Shown in pieces: positions 37,447 to 46,724 of a stretch of DNA of 64,000 bases (the first letter of the stretch is position 1; every line of letters starts with the position of its first letter). The stretch comes from Alkalibacterium thalassium (GTDB taxonomy: Bacteria > Bacillota > Bacilli > Lactobacillales > Carnobacteriaceae_A), in the NCBI RefSeq assembly GCF_900101165.1, contig NZ_FNFK01000001.1:1-64000 (forward strand), in the 5' to 3' direction. Made by a program: the position numbers and the translations under genes. The notes beneath the pieces were generated by a model. The model was not told the DNA's origin. It searched no databases and saw nothing but the letters and a program-made list of their open reading frames with translations.

Positions 37447-38580
37447 ATGGCAAAATCTAATAAAAAATCTACCCAACAGCCTGAAGAAAAGTATGAACTT
37501 GCGGTTGTCCAGTTTATCAAGGAAATCAAGAAGAAAAAGGAGCAGACAGTGTCTTACGTCGAATTGACGGACAAGCTTGCGGAACCTTTTGAACTTGAAA
37601 AAGAACAGATGGAAGATCTGATCCAGAAGTGTGAAGATGAAGGAATCGGCGTCGTCGATGAAGATGGGAACCCACTGGCTAAGCAGCTGAACAAAGAAGA
37701 AGATGCGGCTGAAGAAGCTAAAAAAGAAGAAATGATTGCCCCTCCTGGAGTTAAAATAAATGACCCTGTCCGCATGTACTTGAAAGAAATCGGGCGCGTA
37801 GACCTGCTTAGTGCCGAAGAAGAGATTGCATTGGCCAAACGTATCGAAGAAGGTGACACGATCGCCAAGCAAGAGCTGGCTGAGGCCAACTTGAGACTGG
37901 TTGTATCTATTGCTAAACGTTATGTTGGTAGAGGCATGAGTTTCCTTGACCTGATTCAGGAAGGGAACATGGGACTTATGAAGGCTGTAGAGAAGTTTGA
38001 CTATGAAAAAGGATTCAAATTCTCTACGTACGCGACATGGTGGATTCGTCAGGCTATCACTCGTGCAATTGCCGACCAAGCTCGTACGATCCGTATTCCG
38101 GTTCATATGGTCGAAACCATCAATAAGCTAGTTCGTATCCAGCGTCAGCTGCTGCAGGACCTGGGAAGAGAACCGACACCTGAAGAAATCGGTGCTGAAA
38201 TGGACTTGCCTACTGAAAAAGTACGCGACATTCTAAAAATTTCACAGGAGCCAGTCTCTCTGGAAACGCCGATCGGTGAGGAAGATGATTCACATCTGGG
38301 CGATTTCATTGAAGATAATGATGCAACCAGTCCGGCTGACAATGCAGCTTATGAACTCTTGAAGAGTGAGCTGGAAGATGTGCTCGACACACTGACTGAC
38401 CGTGAAGAAAACGTGCTGCGTCTGCGTTTCGGTCTAGACGACGGACGTCAGCGTACTTTGGAAGATGTTGGTAAAGTCTTTGGCGTAACGAGAGAACGTA
38501 TCCGTCAGATCGAAGCTAAAGCTTTGAGAAAACTGCGCCACCCGAGTCGTTCAAAACAGCTGAAAGACTTTTTGGAGTAG
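37447..38580 (+). CDS. rpoD: RNA polymerase primary sigma factor RpoD/SigA
   Basis: A 377-residue housekeeping sigma factor. Region 1.1 (about 15-75) precedes an acidic linker. Region 1.2/2 contains [17 protein letters not shown] (about 105-121) and [17 protein letters not shown], region 2.4 [18 protein letters not shown], and region 4.2 [17 protein letters not shown] at the C-terminus. It follows AATCAGGAGGCATGTCAGTAT. The -35/-10 elements found in the window (TTGACA/TATAAT-like) are those expected for this factor. Confidence 0.98.
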   Translation: MAKSNKKSTQQPEEKYELAVVQFIKEIKKKKEQTVSYVELTDKLAEPFELEKEQMEDLIQKCEDEGIGVVDEDGNPLAKQLNKEEDAAEEAKKEEMIAPPGVKINDPVRMYLKEIGRVDLLSAEEEIALAKRIEEGDTIAKQELAEANLRLVVSIAKRYVGRGMSFLDLIQEGNMGLMKAVEKFDYEKGFKFSTYATWWIRQAITRAIADQARTIRIPVHMVETINKLVRIQRQLLQDLGREPTPEEIGAEMDLPTEKVRDILKISQEPVSLETPIGEEDDSHLGDFIEDNDATSPADNAAYELLKSELEDVLDTLTDREENVLRLRFGLDDGRQRTLEDVGKVFGVTRERIRQIEAKALRKLRHPSRSKQLKDFLE

Positions 38581-38610
38581 AAACGATGTGATGTGCTGGC
38601 AGAGAGAAGC

Positions 38611-38652
38611 GAAAAAGACTGTAAAGGTAAAGTTCTTGTCGCTTTTCTTTGC
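38611..38652 (+). terminator. Terminator of dnaG-rpoD
   Basis: AAGCGAAAAAGACT pairs imperfectly with AGTTCTTGTCGCTT, followed by TTCTTTG. Confidence 0.7.
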
Positions 38653-38677
38653 ATTCCTGTCACATTTTTGTTATACT
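38649..38677 (+). promoter_or_regulatory. Promoter of rplY
   Basis: TTGCAT (38649-38654), 17-bp spacer, TATACT (38672-38677), about 70 bp before the start codon and touching the end of the preceding terminator. Confidence 0.6.
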
Positions 38678-38746
38678 AATTTCTGGCTTGTTCAGTAATG
38701 ACGTATGCTAGTTACTTAAAATATAATCCTGGAAGGTGAAAATCAG

Positions 38747-39367
38747 ATGAAATTATCAGCAGTTAAACGTACAGAAACAGGAACATCCGCTTCAAGAAAA
38801 GCGAGAAACGAAGGTAAGATCCCTGCAGCAATCTACGGAAAAGAAGTTGAGACAATCTCAGTACTAATCAACCGTAAAGAATTCCAAAACACGATCCGCG
38901 AAGTAGGATACAACGGTGTATTCGATATCGATGTTGAAGGTGACACATACCAGGTATTCGTAAAAGATCAGGATAAAGCTGCTCTTAAACCAGAAGTATA
39001 CCACGTTGATCTTCTAGCATTCACAAAAGGACAGAAAGTTACGATGTCTATTCCGGTTCACATTTCCGGCGTAGAAGAAATCAAAGAAGGTATCGTATCT
39101 CAGTCAATTTCTGAACTGGAAGTCAACATTGCTCCAGCAGAAGCTCCTTCAGAATACGTTGTAGACGTATCTGAACTGGAAATCGGCGATACAGTTCACG
39201 TATCTGACATTAAAGTTGGAGACGAAGCTGAACTGCTTACTGACGACAGCCTGACAATTGTATCTGTATCAGCTCCAGAAGCAGTTGAGGAAGAAACGAC
39301 TGAAACAACTGAAGATATGCCTGAACCAGAAGTTATCGGTGAATCAAAAGACGAAGACTCAGAATAA
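38747..39367 (+). CDS. rplY: 50S ribosomal protein bL25/general stress protein Ctc
   Basis: A 206-residue 5S-rRNA-binding protein of the long TL5/CTC type. The N-terminal L25 domain (about 1-92) includes SASRKARNEGKIPAAIYG. The C-terminal domain (about 95-185) is followed by an acidic tail (TTETTEDMPEPEVIG and onward). It follows GGAAGGTGAAAATCAG and is monocistronic. CTC-type members are often stress-induced. Confidence 0.95.
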   Translation: MKLSAVKRTETGTSASRKARNEGKIPAAIYGKEVETISVLINRKEFQNTIREVGYNGVFDIDVEGDTYQVFVKDQDKAALKPEVYHVDLLAFTKGQKVTMSIPVHISGVEEIKEGIVSQSISELEVNIAPAEAPSEYVVDVSELEIGDTVHVSDIKVGDEAELLTDDSLTIVSVSAPEAVEEETTETTEDMPEPEVIGESKDEDSE

Positions 39368-39408
39368 GTATAGACTGAGTTAATAAGTTGTAAGTTGTTT
39401 AATCTGTG

Positions 39409-39451
39409 ACAGTCCATTTCCACTCTTTAAGGGTGGGATGGGCTGTTTTTT
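39409..39451 (+). terminator. Terminator of rplY
   Basis: ACAGTCCATTTCCACTC pairs with GGGTGGGATGGGCTGT with mismatches, followed by TTTTTT. Confidence 0.9.
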
Positions 39452-39584
39452 GATGTCCTTTGTCTAGTGAAATTTTAATAAATCCTAAAGTGACATAAGG
39501 GCTATTATTGTTCAATTCATGCGATTATTCCTATGATAATATTAGATGGTTAATCTAAGCTAGAAATTTTATAGGAGAGATAGC

Positions 39585-39748
39585 ATGGATAAAAATAATC
39601 AGACAGTAATCGGTACCTATGACAATCGGATGATGCGTTGAAAATCATCAGTCAGCTGCAGAACGAAGGGTATCAGAAACAGGATATCATTCTTTACTCA
39701 AATAATGCGACTGGCGTAGGAGACCATGATGCGAAAGAAGTGTATTGA
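39585..39748 (+). pseudogene. YflT-like general stress protein, frameshifted and truncated
   Basis: After AGGAGAGATAGC an ATG opens DKNNQTVIGTYDNR and then hits TGA at codon 19. Shifting by one base at CGGATGATGCG (as if CGGGATGATGCG had lost a G) restores DDALKIISQLQNEGYQKQD and further residues to a TGA at 39746-39748. The pattern of a short acidic start followed by an EALKxIxxLxxxGY segment is that of the YflT heat/general-stress family. The C-terminal half of the family domain is missing. Confidence 0.8.
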
Positions 39749-39800
39749 TTAAGAAACCGTAAATAAAGATCACCCTAATGCATGATCAACTACTTTTATG

Positions 39801-39845
39801 AGAACCCCCGGAAACCCACTATAAGTGATCCGGGGGTTTTCTCTG
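39801..39845 (+). terminator. Terminator of the broken stress gene
   Basis: GAACCCCCGG pairs with CCGGGGGTTT, followed by TTCTCTG. Confidence 0.9.
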
Positions 39846-39932
39846 TATTAATTCCTGTTAAATTTATTCAAAACTTTTCAATCTTTGCTGAAAACTGGTA
39901 AAATAGACTGGAAGACTTTAAAGAGGTGACCT

Positions 39933-40634
39933 ATGAATTCAGTTCAATTATCAAAACGGCTCAAGCAGGTAGCCGACTATGTAGAAAAAGGGGCAAGAGT
40001 GGCTGACATCGGGTCTGACCATGCCTATCTGCCGTGTTATCTGGCAGACCAGGGAAAAATCACTTTTGCTGTGGCAGGAGAGGTGGTCCAGGGGCCATTT
40101 AACAATGCAGTGAAGGAAGTTAGGCGGACGGGACTAGAAAAAATAGTTGAAGTCCGACTGGGCGACGGATTAATGGTTTTAAAACCCGAAGATCAAATCG
40201 ATACGGTTACTATAGCTGGAATGGGTGGTGCACTGATCCGATCGATTCTTGAAAAAGGACAAGAAAATGATAGACTGACTGGTCAGGAAACATTGATCCT
40301 ACAGCCGAATGTGTTTGAAGAAACAGTAAGAGAATACCTGATGGAACAGCAGTACCGCATTACAGATGAAACGATCCTTGAGGAAAATGACAAGATCTAT
40401 GAAATCATCAAGGCCGTACCTTCTGACGTTCAAATGATTTATTCAAAAAAAGAGCTGCTGTTTGGTCCATATCTCAGTAAGGAACAATCTGATACGTTTC
40501 AGAAAAAGTGGACCCAGCAGATGCATACGGACGAGTTCATCGTTGGTCAGATGGAACGGTCAAGCCAGCCTAATGAAGAAAAGCTATCGGCACTCAAAGA
40601 AGAAATTAAACTGATTAAGGAGATGATCGAATGA
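39933..40634 (+). CDS. trmK: tRNA (adenine(22)-N(1))-methyltransferase TrmK
   Basis: A 233-residue SAM-dependent methyltransferase that modifies A22 in certain tRNAs. The SAM motif VADIGSDHAYLPCYLA lies at about 23-38, the catalytic-loop IAGMGGALIRSIL near 95-107, and NVFEETVREYL near 126-136. The C-terminal coiled-coil is typical of the family. It follows AAAGAGGTGACCT, and its stop codon overlaps the next ATG (ATGA). The pair lies near rpoD as in B. subtilis. Confidence 0.93.
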   Translation: MNSVQLSKRLKQVADYVEKGARVADIGSDHAYLPCYLADQGKITFAVAGEVVQGPFNNAVKEVRRTGLEKIVEVRLGDGLMVLKPEDQIDTVTIAGMGGALIRSILEKGQENDRLTGQETLILQPNVFEETVREYLMEQQYRITDETILEENDKIYEIIKAVPSDVQMIYSKKELLFGPYLSKEQSDTFQKKWTQQMHTDEFIVGQMERSSQPNEEKLSALKEEIKLIKEMIE

Positions 40635-41761
40635 CAGACGTGACAGTGAACGATCTGACAACTGCACTTGACCAGCTCGCACCCCCTTCACTTGCTGAAG
40701 GATGGGATCCAGTCGGTTTATCCTTTGGTTCTAAAAACAAAGCGGTCAAGACTGTTCTGATAGCTCTCGATGTTGACAAGCAGACTATCCAGGAAGCAAA
40801 AGATAAGCAGGCGGATCTGATCATCACTCATCACCCTGCGATCTTCAAACCTTTAAAAAACTTGACTGATGAGGACTCCAGAACACGGGAGTTTCTTGAC
40901 CTGGTCAGATCAGATATTGCAGTATACTCTGCCCATACCAATCTTGATGCGGCAGAAGGCGGGATGAATGACTGGCTGGCTGACAGTATAGGTATCAGTC
41001 AGGAGGAGCGACAGATTGTCTCAGTGAGTACCAAAGAAGGCTATAAGAAACTTGCCGTGTATGTCCCCGATTATGCTGCGGACATGGTTAGAAAGGCTCT
41101 GCATTCAGCAGGAGCTGGAGAAGTGGGCGACTATAAAGACGTGTCCTATACTCTGAAAGGGCATGGCCGTTTTACGCCTCAGGAAGGTGCAGATCCCGCT
41201 GAAGGTGAAATCGGCAAAGAAGAAGTGATCCATGAACAGCGCATCGAAATGCTATTGAAGAATTCTTCTGTCTATCCTGTCATTGAGGCACTGAGAGCTA
41301 ATCATCCTTATGAAGAACCAGTCTTTGACCTATTTACCCTAGACAATCAGACCGATGCATTCGGATTCGGTCGGGCCGGTAAGCTGGAGAAACCTGAAAC
41401 TACCGAGGAACTCGCTGCGAGGATTAAAACACTCTTTTCAGTAGATGGTGTGCGTTTCGGCTCAAACGATCGTGAACGTAAACATGAGAAAGTAGCTATA
41501 TTCGGCGGATCCGGAGAAAAGTACTATAAAGAGGCTCTGTCCAGTGGAGCGACTCTCTTCATTACTGGTGACATTTCCTACCACGGAGCACAGGATATGC
41601 TGAGAGACGGGCTGGATTTCATTGATGCCGGTCATTATATGGAAGCAATCTGTGTGCCGAAGCTGGCCAGATATTTCGAGCAGCTGAAACTGACTAATAA
41701 CTGGGACCTGACTATTTTACAGACAGCGACACAAACCGACGTCTTTACTTACTCTATTTAA
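40631..41761 (+). CDS. Nif3-like dinuclear metal-centre protein (YqfO type)
   Basis: A 376-residue member of the Nif3/YbgI family, which forms a hexameric ring with a two-metal site. Metal-ligand motifs ITHHPAIFKPL (near 62-72), SAHTNLDAAEGGMN (near 100-113) and the C-terminal DAGHYMEA are present. The central insert domain (about 130-235) identifies the longer YqfO subtype. The exact biochemical role is unsettled. Its start overlaps trmK, so translation is coupled. Confidence 0.92.
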   Translation: MTDVTVNDLTTALDQLAPPSLAEGWDPVGLSFGSKNKAVKTVLIALDVDKQTIQEAKDKQADLIITHHPAIFKPLKNLTDEDSRTREFLDLVRSDIAVYSAHTNLDAAEGGMNDWLADSIGISQEERQIVSVSTKEGYKKLAVYVPDYAADMVRKALHSAGAGEVGDYKDVSYTLKGHGRFTPQEGADPAEGEIGKEEVIHEQRIEMLLKNSSVYPVIEALRANHPYEEPVFDLFTLDNQTDAFGFGRAGKLEKPETTEELAARIKTLFSVDGVRFGSNDRERKHEKVAIFGGSGEKYYKEALSSGATLFITGDISYHGAQDMLRDGLDFIDAGHYMEAICVPKLARYFEQLKLTNNWDLTILQTATQTDVFTYSI

Positions 41762-41776
41762 AAGGATGGAATGACT

Positions 41777-43006
41777 ATGTATAAAAATTTAATGGACCGT
41801 TTTCTAACTTATGTAAAAATCGATACACGTTCAGATGCTGAATCTACATCAGTACCTTCTACTCAGAAACAAGCGGATTTTGCTCGTGTACTGATGGCTG
41901 ACCTAAAAGAAATCGGGATGAGCGATGTGGAATACAATGAGTCAAATGGATTCGTAACGGCTACATTGCCTGCGAATGCTGAAGATACAGGACCGGTCAT
42001 CGGCTTCATAGCTCATATGGACACGGCTGACTTCAATTCAGAACATATCAATCCGCAGATCATTGAAAAATATGATGGTGAAACGATCGTACTTAATGAA
42101 GAGCAGGGTATTCGATTATCTCCGGACGATTTTCCTAATCTGAAAAATTATATTGGTCAAACTCTTATTACAACCGACGGGACGACATTACTTGGATCGG
42201 ACGACAAGTCTGGTATTGTTGAAATCATGAGTATGGTTGAGTACTTTATTGCCAATCCCACGATCAAACATGGAAAAATTCGTGTGGCTTTCGGACCTGA
42301 TGAAGAAATTGGTGTGGGAGCAGACCGATTCGATGTCGACCACTTTGGAGCGGATTTTGCGTATACAGTTGACGGCGGGCCTGTCGGGGAACTTGAGTAT
42401 GAAAGTTTCAACGCAGCAGGAGCGAAAATAAGAATCAAAGGGAAAAACGTCCACCCGGGGACTGCTAAAGATAAGATGATCAACGCGCTTAAACTAGCTG
42501 TATCTTTTGATCAGGCATTACCTGAAAATGAAGTCCCTGAACGAACTGACGGTAGAGAAGGGTTCTTCCATCTTCTTGAAATCACGGGGACCGTGGATGA
42601 AGCCATGATGCAGTATATTATACGAGATCATGACCGGGAAGCTTTTGAAACTAAAAAAGAACAGATGTTGGCTGTTGCATCTAAGCTGAACGAAACATTT
42701 GATGAAGAGCGCGTTTCTGTTGAAATGAAAGATCAGTACTATAACATGCGCGAAGTCATTGAAAAAGACATGAGACCGGTTAAACTTGCTGATAAAGCAA
42801 TGAATAATTTGGGAATCAGTCCTATCATCAAACCTATTCGTGGGGGAACAGACGGATCAAAGATTTCATTCATGGGTCTACCAACTCCAAATATTTTTGC
42901 TGGAGGAGAAAATTTCCATGGACGTTATGAATTCGTAGCTGTAGAGAGCATGATTAAAGCTACTGATGTATTGATTGAAATCGCAAAGCTTGCTGCAGCT
43001 GAATAA
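41777..43006 (+). CDS. pepT: Peptidase T (aminotripeptidase)
   Basis: A 409-residue M20-family zinc peptidase that removes the N-terminal residue of tripeptides in the cytosol. Metal and active-site motifs are AHMDTAD (about 78-84), GSDDKSG (near 139-145) and [11 protein letters not shown] (near 173-183), with a dimerisation domain at about 205-320. The ATG at 41777 ([19 protein letters not shown]) is preferred to the ATG at 41771 by family start and by distance from AAAGGATGG. The gene follows the Nif3-like gene closely. Confidence 0.95.
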   Translation: MYKNLMDRFLTYVKIDTRSDAESTSVPSTQKQADFARVLMADLKEIGMSDVEYNESNGFVTATLPANAEDTGPVIGFIAHMDTADFNSEHINPQIIEKYDGETIVLNEEQGIRLSPDDFPNLKNYIGQTLITTDGTTLLGSDDKSGIVEIMSMVEYFIANPTIKHGKIRVAFGPDEEIGVGADRFDVDHFGADFAYTVDGGPVGELEYESFNAAGAKIRIKGKNVHPGTAKDKMINALKLAVSFDQALPENEVPERTDGREGFFHLLEITGTVDEAMMQYIIRDHDREAFETKKEQMLAVASKLNETFDEERVSVEMKDQYYNMREVIEKDMRPVKLADKAMNNLGISPIIKPIRGGTDGSKISFMGLPTPNIFAGGENFHGRYEFVAVESMIKATDVLIEIAKLAAAE

Positions 43007-43091
43007 TAAGAAAAGGGAAGAATGCTTAACCGGCCTTTCTTTCCTTTCTTCTTAACATTAAATCAATAGCTTAAGAGAGAGGAGCACATGA

Positions 43092-46000
43092 ATGGGTCTT
43101 CAATTTATTCTGAGCAGACTGCAGACGGATAAGAAGAAAATACTTTTCGACCAGATGATGAATTGGATGGAGGATGAAGAGGCACAAGTTTTCTATCTAG
43201 TCCCGGATCATATGAAATTTGAATCGGAAATGGCTATTCTGGATCGTATAAAAGACAGTCATCCAGATAATGATCGTCATCTGGCAGGAATGATCAATCT
43301 GCAGGTGTTCAGTTTCAGTCGTCTGGCATGGTACTTTCTTCAGGACACGGCCTTATACAGTCATTCCCAGCTTACTGAAACAGGACTGACCATGCTGATG
43401 CGTCGACTTTTAAGAGAAAATGAGGAAGTCCTGACCATATTCAGAGGAGAAAGTCAGCAGCAGGGCTTTGTAGAAAAAACGACTGAACTGTTTATGGAAT
43501 TGAGAAATGCTCGTGTAATGCCAGAAGATCTGACTAATATCAGTGGTCAGATCTTTGAAGGTGAGCCAGGCACTAGAGATTTCTTACTTAAACTCAAAGA
43601 TATTACCCTGCTGTATGACTCTTTTCTCTCTCATCTTGAAGGAAAGTATATTGAAAAAGAGGATGTACTTGAAGCGCTGATTGAAGAAGTTAAAATAAGG
43701 GATCTTAGCCGTACCCACATCATCATTGATAACTTTCACCGCTTTTCGGCACAGGAGCAGGAGCTGGTCCTGCAGATGGTCGAACATGCAAAGGATGTAA
43801 AAGTTTCTTTGATTCTAGATAAAAAATATGCGGTGGAACCTCCAGAGATGACTAACTTTTTTTATCAGACTGGAATGACTTATTTCAGGCTTTACCAGGA
43901 AGCCAGAAATCGTCGTCTACAAGTATTGAATGATACTGTTGTAAAAGACAACAGTCGTGAGCGATGTGATGCACTGCAAAACTTTGAAGATTACTGGGTC
44001 AGCAGTTTCGATTTGTCACCTAAACGACGGTCGCACCCGTCAGCTGATTACAGCAGCTGTATAGAAATAAGAGAAGCAGAATCAAGACAAGCCGAAGTGT
44101 TGCACACGGCAACTACTATAAAACAGTTGGTTGCTGAGGGCAATTACCGCTATAAGGACATTCTTGTATGTGCTAGAACCCTTGAAGATTACAAAATGCT
44201 AATGGGTTCTACTTTTGCGGAAAATGACATCCCTCTATTTATTGACGAAGCAGATAAGATGTCCCATCATGCATTGGTAGAATGTATACAAAGTCTAGTA
44301 AATATCTATAAACGACATTACCGATATGAAGATGTCATGCGCTTTCTTAAAACTGAACTGTTCATTCCTGTGGAAGATGAACGGACTGTTCCTAAAGAAA
44401 AGAAAGACCGCCTATCTTTCTGGAGTTCTAAATCGGAAAACTGGCGACAATCCGTAGATACTCTTGAGAACGTCATGCTTGCTTATGGGTACGAAGGCAA
44501 TGACTGGGTAAGAGATGAAGACTGGATCTATGCACGCTTTCATCTAGAAGAAATGGATGACCAGCTGGATGCAGACAAACGGATGCAGGAACAGGCAAAT
44601 CAGGCGCGTTCAATCATTCGCTCAGCGTTTCTTCCGTTTTTCAAACAGCTGGATAGAGTTAAAACGAACCGAGAAGCTGTGCGTCTTATCTATCAGTTTC
44701 TTGAGCGGCACGGAATTGATCGTCAACTCCTATACTGGCGTGATCAGGCACTTGAGGATGGGGAGCTTGAAGATGCGAGAAAACACGAACAAGTCTGGCA
44801 GACCTTCATCCAGCTACTGGACGAGTTCGTCGATGTGCTTGGTGATGAATCCTGGGAAGTCGATACCTTTCTGTCAGTTCTAGAAACTGGATTTGAACAG
44901 GCAACATACGGCATTGTCCCTCCGAGCATCGATCAGGTCATGTTCACTCAGTTTGACAAATCACGGCTTAACTGCAAGAAATTAGTAGTCATCATGGGAA
45001 TGACAGATACACAGCTGCCCTTGAATTCAGAAAATGACTCTATATTGACAGACGAAGACAGGGAACAACTTGGCGTGTTTCTCCCGGACGATAAATTTCT
45101 CATGCCATCCACAGCGGGAAGACTGGCTAACGAGCCTTTCACTGCCTATCTTGCCTTTCTTAATGCGTCGGATAAGTTGATCCTCAGTTATCCGATGAAG
45201 AATGACGGCTCTGGTGACAACCGACTGAGCCCTTACATCGAACGTCTTAACCGCCAGCTCGCTATACCGATTGACCGTAAATACACTGATGCTGGGGCCG
45301 TGACTGATGAGACAACTGATTTATCTCTTTCTTTTGTCGGATCCAGTCGTCAGACGATCGGTCAGCTCGTGACTATTTTAAGAGACCGTCTGGATCATAA
45401 GAATAATCCGCCTATTTTCTGGACTATTTTATTTCAGAAACTTCAGAAACAGTCTAACGAAGTTGAGAAGAATATTTTAAAGAGTCTGGAATATAGAAAT
45501 ATTCCTCGACGCCTGTCACCTGAACTGGCTGAAGAACTTTACGGGAAAGATCTGTATCTTTCTGTGTCACAGCTGGAAAGTTTTTATCTGGATCCGTACA
45601 GTCACTTTCTTCAGTACGGATTGAAACTGCGGGAGCGGGCTGTCCAGGAGCTGACTCCGGCAGAAACAGGAACATTTTTCCATGACGCTCTGGACAGTAT
45701 TTTTAGGGCAATTATTACCAATGATTTGTCCTTTGATCAGCTGAACGAAGATGAACTGGAATCTGTGACGGAAGAGGTCCTTCAGGAACTGTATCAGAAC
45801 AACAAGTTCAAACTGCTGTCTATGTCAAATCGGATGAAATTCATACGAAAACAACTGAGCCGTACCATCCAGCAGATGGTCAAGGCCTTGTCTAACCAGA
45901 CCAGACGGACACAGATGAGACCAAGAAAGTCAGAGGTCCTATTTGGACGACTGGGGAGTCGAGAAGGGGTACCGGGGCTTAATTTCCCCCTTAATACTGG

Positions 46001-46724
46001 AGGAAATCTCTATGTACGCGGAAAAATCGACCGGCTTGATGCACTGGAACTGGACAATGAGTTGTATTTAAGTATCGTGGATTACAAATCCAGCAGAAAA
46101 GCACTGAAGTTCGATGAAATCTATCACGGGCTGATGATGCAGATGTTGACTTATCTTGATACAGCTGTTCATTACTCGGAAGATATTTTTGGTAAAAAGG
46201 CCAAGCCCGCAGGTGCATTTTATGCCCATGTCAATAACCCAATGCTTAAAGCCAGCGATCTGTTGAAAAAAGACTGGCTGGATGTCTGGCTGAAGTCATT
46301 TAAAATGGACGGGATCATTCTGAATGAGGACGAGCTGGTTGAAAAACTGGACCTGACTCTGCCTGAAAATAAATATTCCCTGGTCTATCCTCTTGAGTAT
46401 GTCAAAACAAGAGACCAGATCAAAGGCAAGCTGATCACAATGGAGGATCTAGATCTGCTCTTCAGACATAACAGGGAGAAAATCAGAGAAGCAGGTAACC
46501 GGATCCTGGCAGGTGAAAATTCCTTGTCGCCTATTTACGACAAGAAAGAATTTACACCATCTGTTCGAGGCATCTATCAGTCGATTTCCCAGTTTGATGT
46601 TCTTCTACCGAACGGGCAGAATCAGTACCGGCAACTTGAACCCATCAGTGATCAGTCCGATCTGATCGATAAATTAAAATCTAAATACCTGGACTTGAGC
46701 GAGAGAGGAGCAGATGACAACTAA
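43092..46724 (+). CDS. addB: ATP-dependent helicase/nuclease subunit AddB (RexB type)
   Basis: A 1210-residue subunit of the AddAB/RexAB recombination nuclease that resects double-strand breaks. The N-terminus (GLQFILSR) has no GxGKT P-loop, which is the lactic acid bacterial RexB form. The RecB-type nuclease has GKIDRLDAL and VDYKSSRKAL near 975-1010. All four cysteines that hold the Fe-S cluster in Bacillus AddB appear replaced: D834 in FYLDPYSHF, and S1157, G1160 and S1166 in the C-terminal C-x2-C-x5-C position. The ATG follows GAGAGGAGCACATGA. Its stop overlaps the addA start (TAATG). Confidence 0.94.
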   Translation: MGLQFILSRLQTDKKKILFDQMMNWMEDEEAQVFYLVPDHMKFESEMAILDRIKDSHPDNDRHLAGMINLQVFSFSRLAWYFLQDTALYSHSQLTETGLTMLMRRLLRENEEVLTIFRGESQQQGFVEKTTELFMELRNARVMPEDLTNISGQIFEGEPGTRDFLLKLKDITLLYDSFLSHLEGKYIEKEDVLEALIEEVKIRDLSRTHIIIDNFHRFSAQEQELVLQMVEHAKDVKVSLILDKKYAVEPPEMTNFFYQTGMTYFRLYQEARNRRLQVLNDTVVKDNSRERCDALQNFEDYWVSSFDLSPKRRSHPSADYSSCIEIREAESRQAEVLHTATTIKQLVAEGNYRYKDILVCARTLEDYKMLMGSTFAENDIPLFIDEADKMSHHALVECIQSLVNIYKRHYRYEDVMRFLKTELFIPVEDERTVPKEKKDRLSFWSSKSENWRQSVDTLENVMLAYGYEGNDWVRDEDWIYARFHLEEMDDQLDADKRMQEQANQARSIIRSAFLPFFKQLDRVKTNREAVRLIYQFLERHGIDRQLLYWRDQALEDGELEDARKHEQVWQTFIQLLDEFVDVLGDESWEVDTFLSVLETGFEQATYGIVPPSIDQVMFTQFDKSRLNCKKLVVIMGMTDTQLPLNSENDSILTDEDREQLGVFLPDDKFLMPSTAGRLANEPFTAYLAFLNASDKLILSYPMKNDGSGDNRLSPYIERLNRQLAIPIDRKYTDAGAVTDETTDLSLSFVGSSRQTIGQLVTILRDRLDHKNNPPIFWTILFQKLQKQSNEVEKNILKSLEYRNIPRRLSPELAEELYGKDLYLSVSQLESFYLDPYSHFLQYGLKLRERAVQELTPAETGTFFHDALDSIFRAIITNDLSFDQLNEDELESVTEEVLQELYQNNKFKLLSMSNRMKFIRKQLSRTIQQMVKALSNQTRRTQMRPRKSEVLFGRLGSREGVPGLNFPLNTGGNLYVRGKIDRLDALELDNELYLSIVDYKSSRKALKFDEIYHGLMMQMLTYLDTAVHYSEDIFGKKAKPAGAFYAHVNNPMLKASDLLKKDWLDVWLKSFKMDGIILNEDELVEKLDLTLPENKYSLVYPLEYVKTRDQIKGKLITMEDLDLLFRHNREKIREAGNRILAGENSLSPIYDKKEFTPSVRGIYQSISQFDVLLPNGQNQYRQLEPISDQSDLIDKLKSKYLDLSERGADDN

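Noticed and set aside
43005-43060. Terminator after pepT
   Set aside because: A purine-rich/pyrimidine-rich pairing (GAAAAGGGAAG with CTTTCCTTTC) is imperfect and lacks a T-run, so it was not called.
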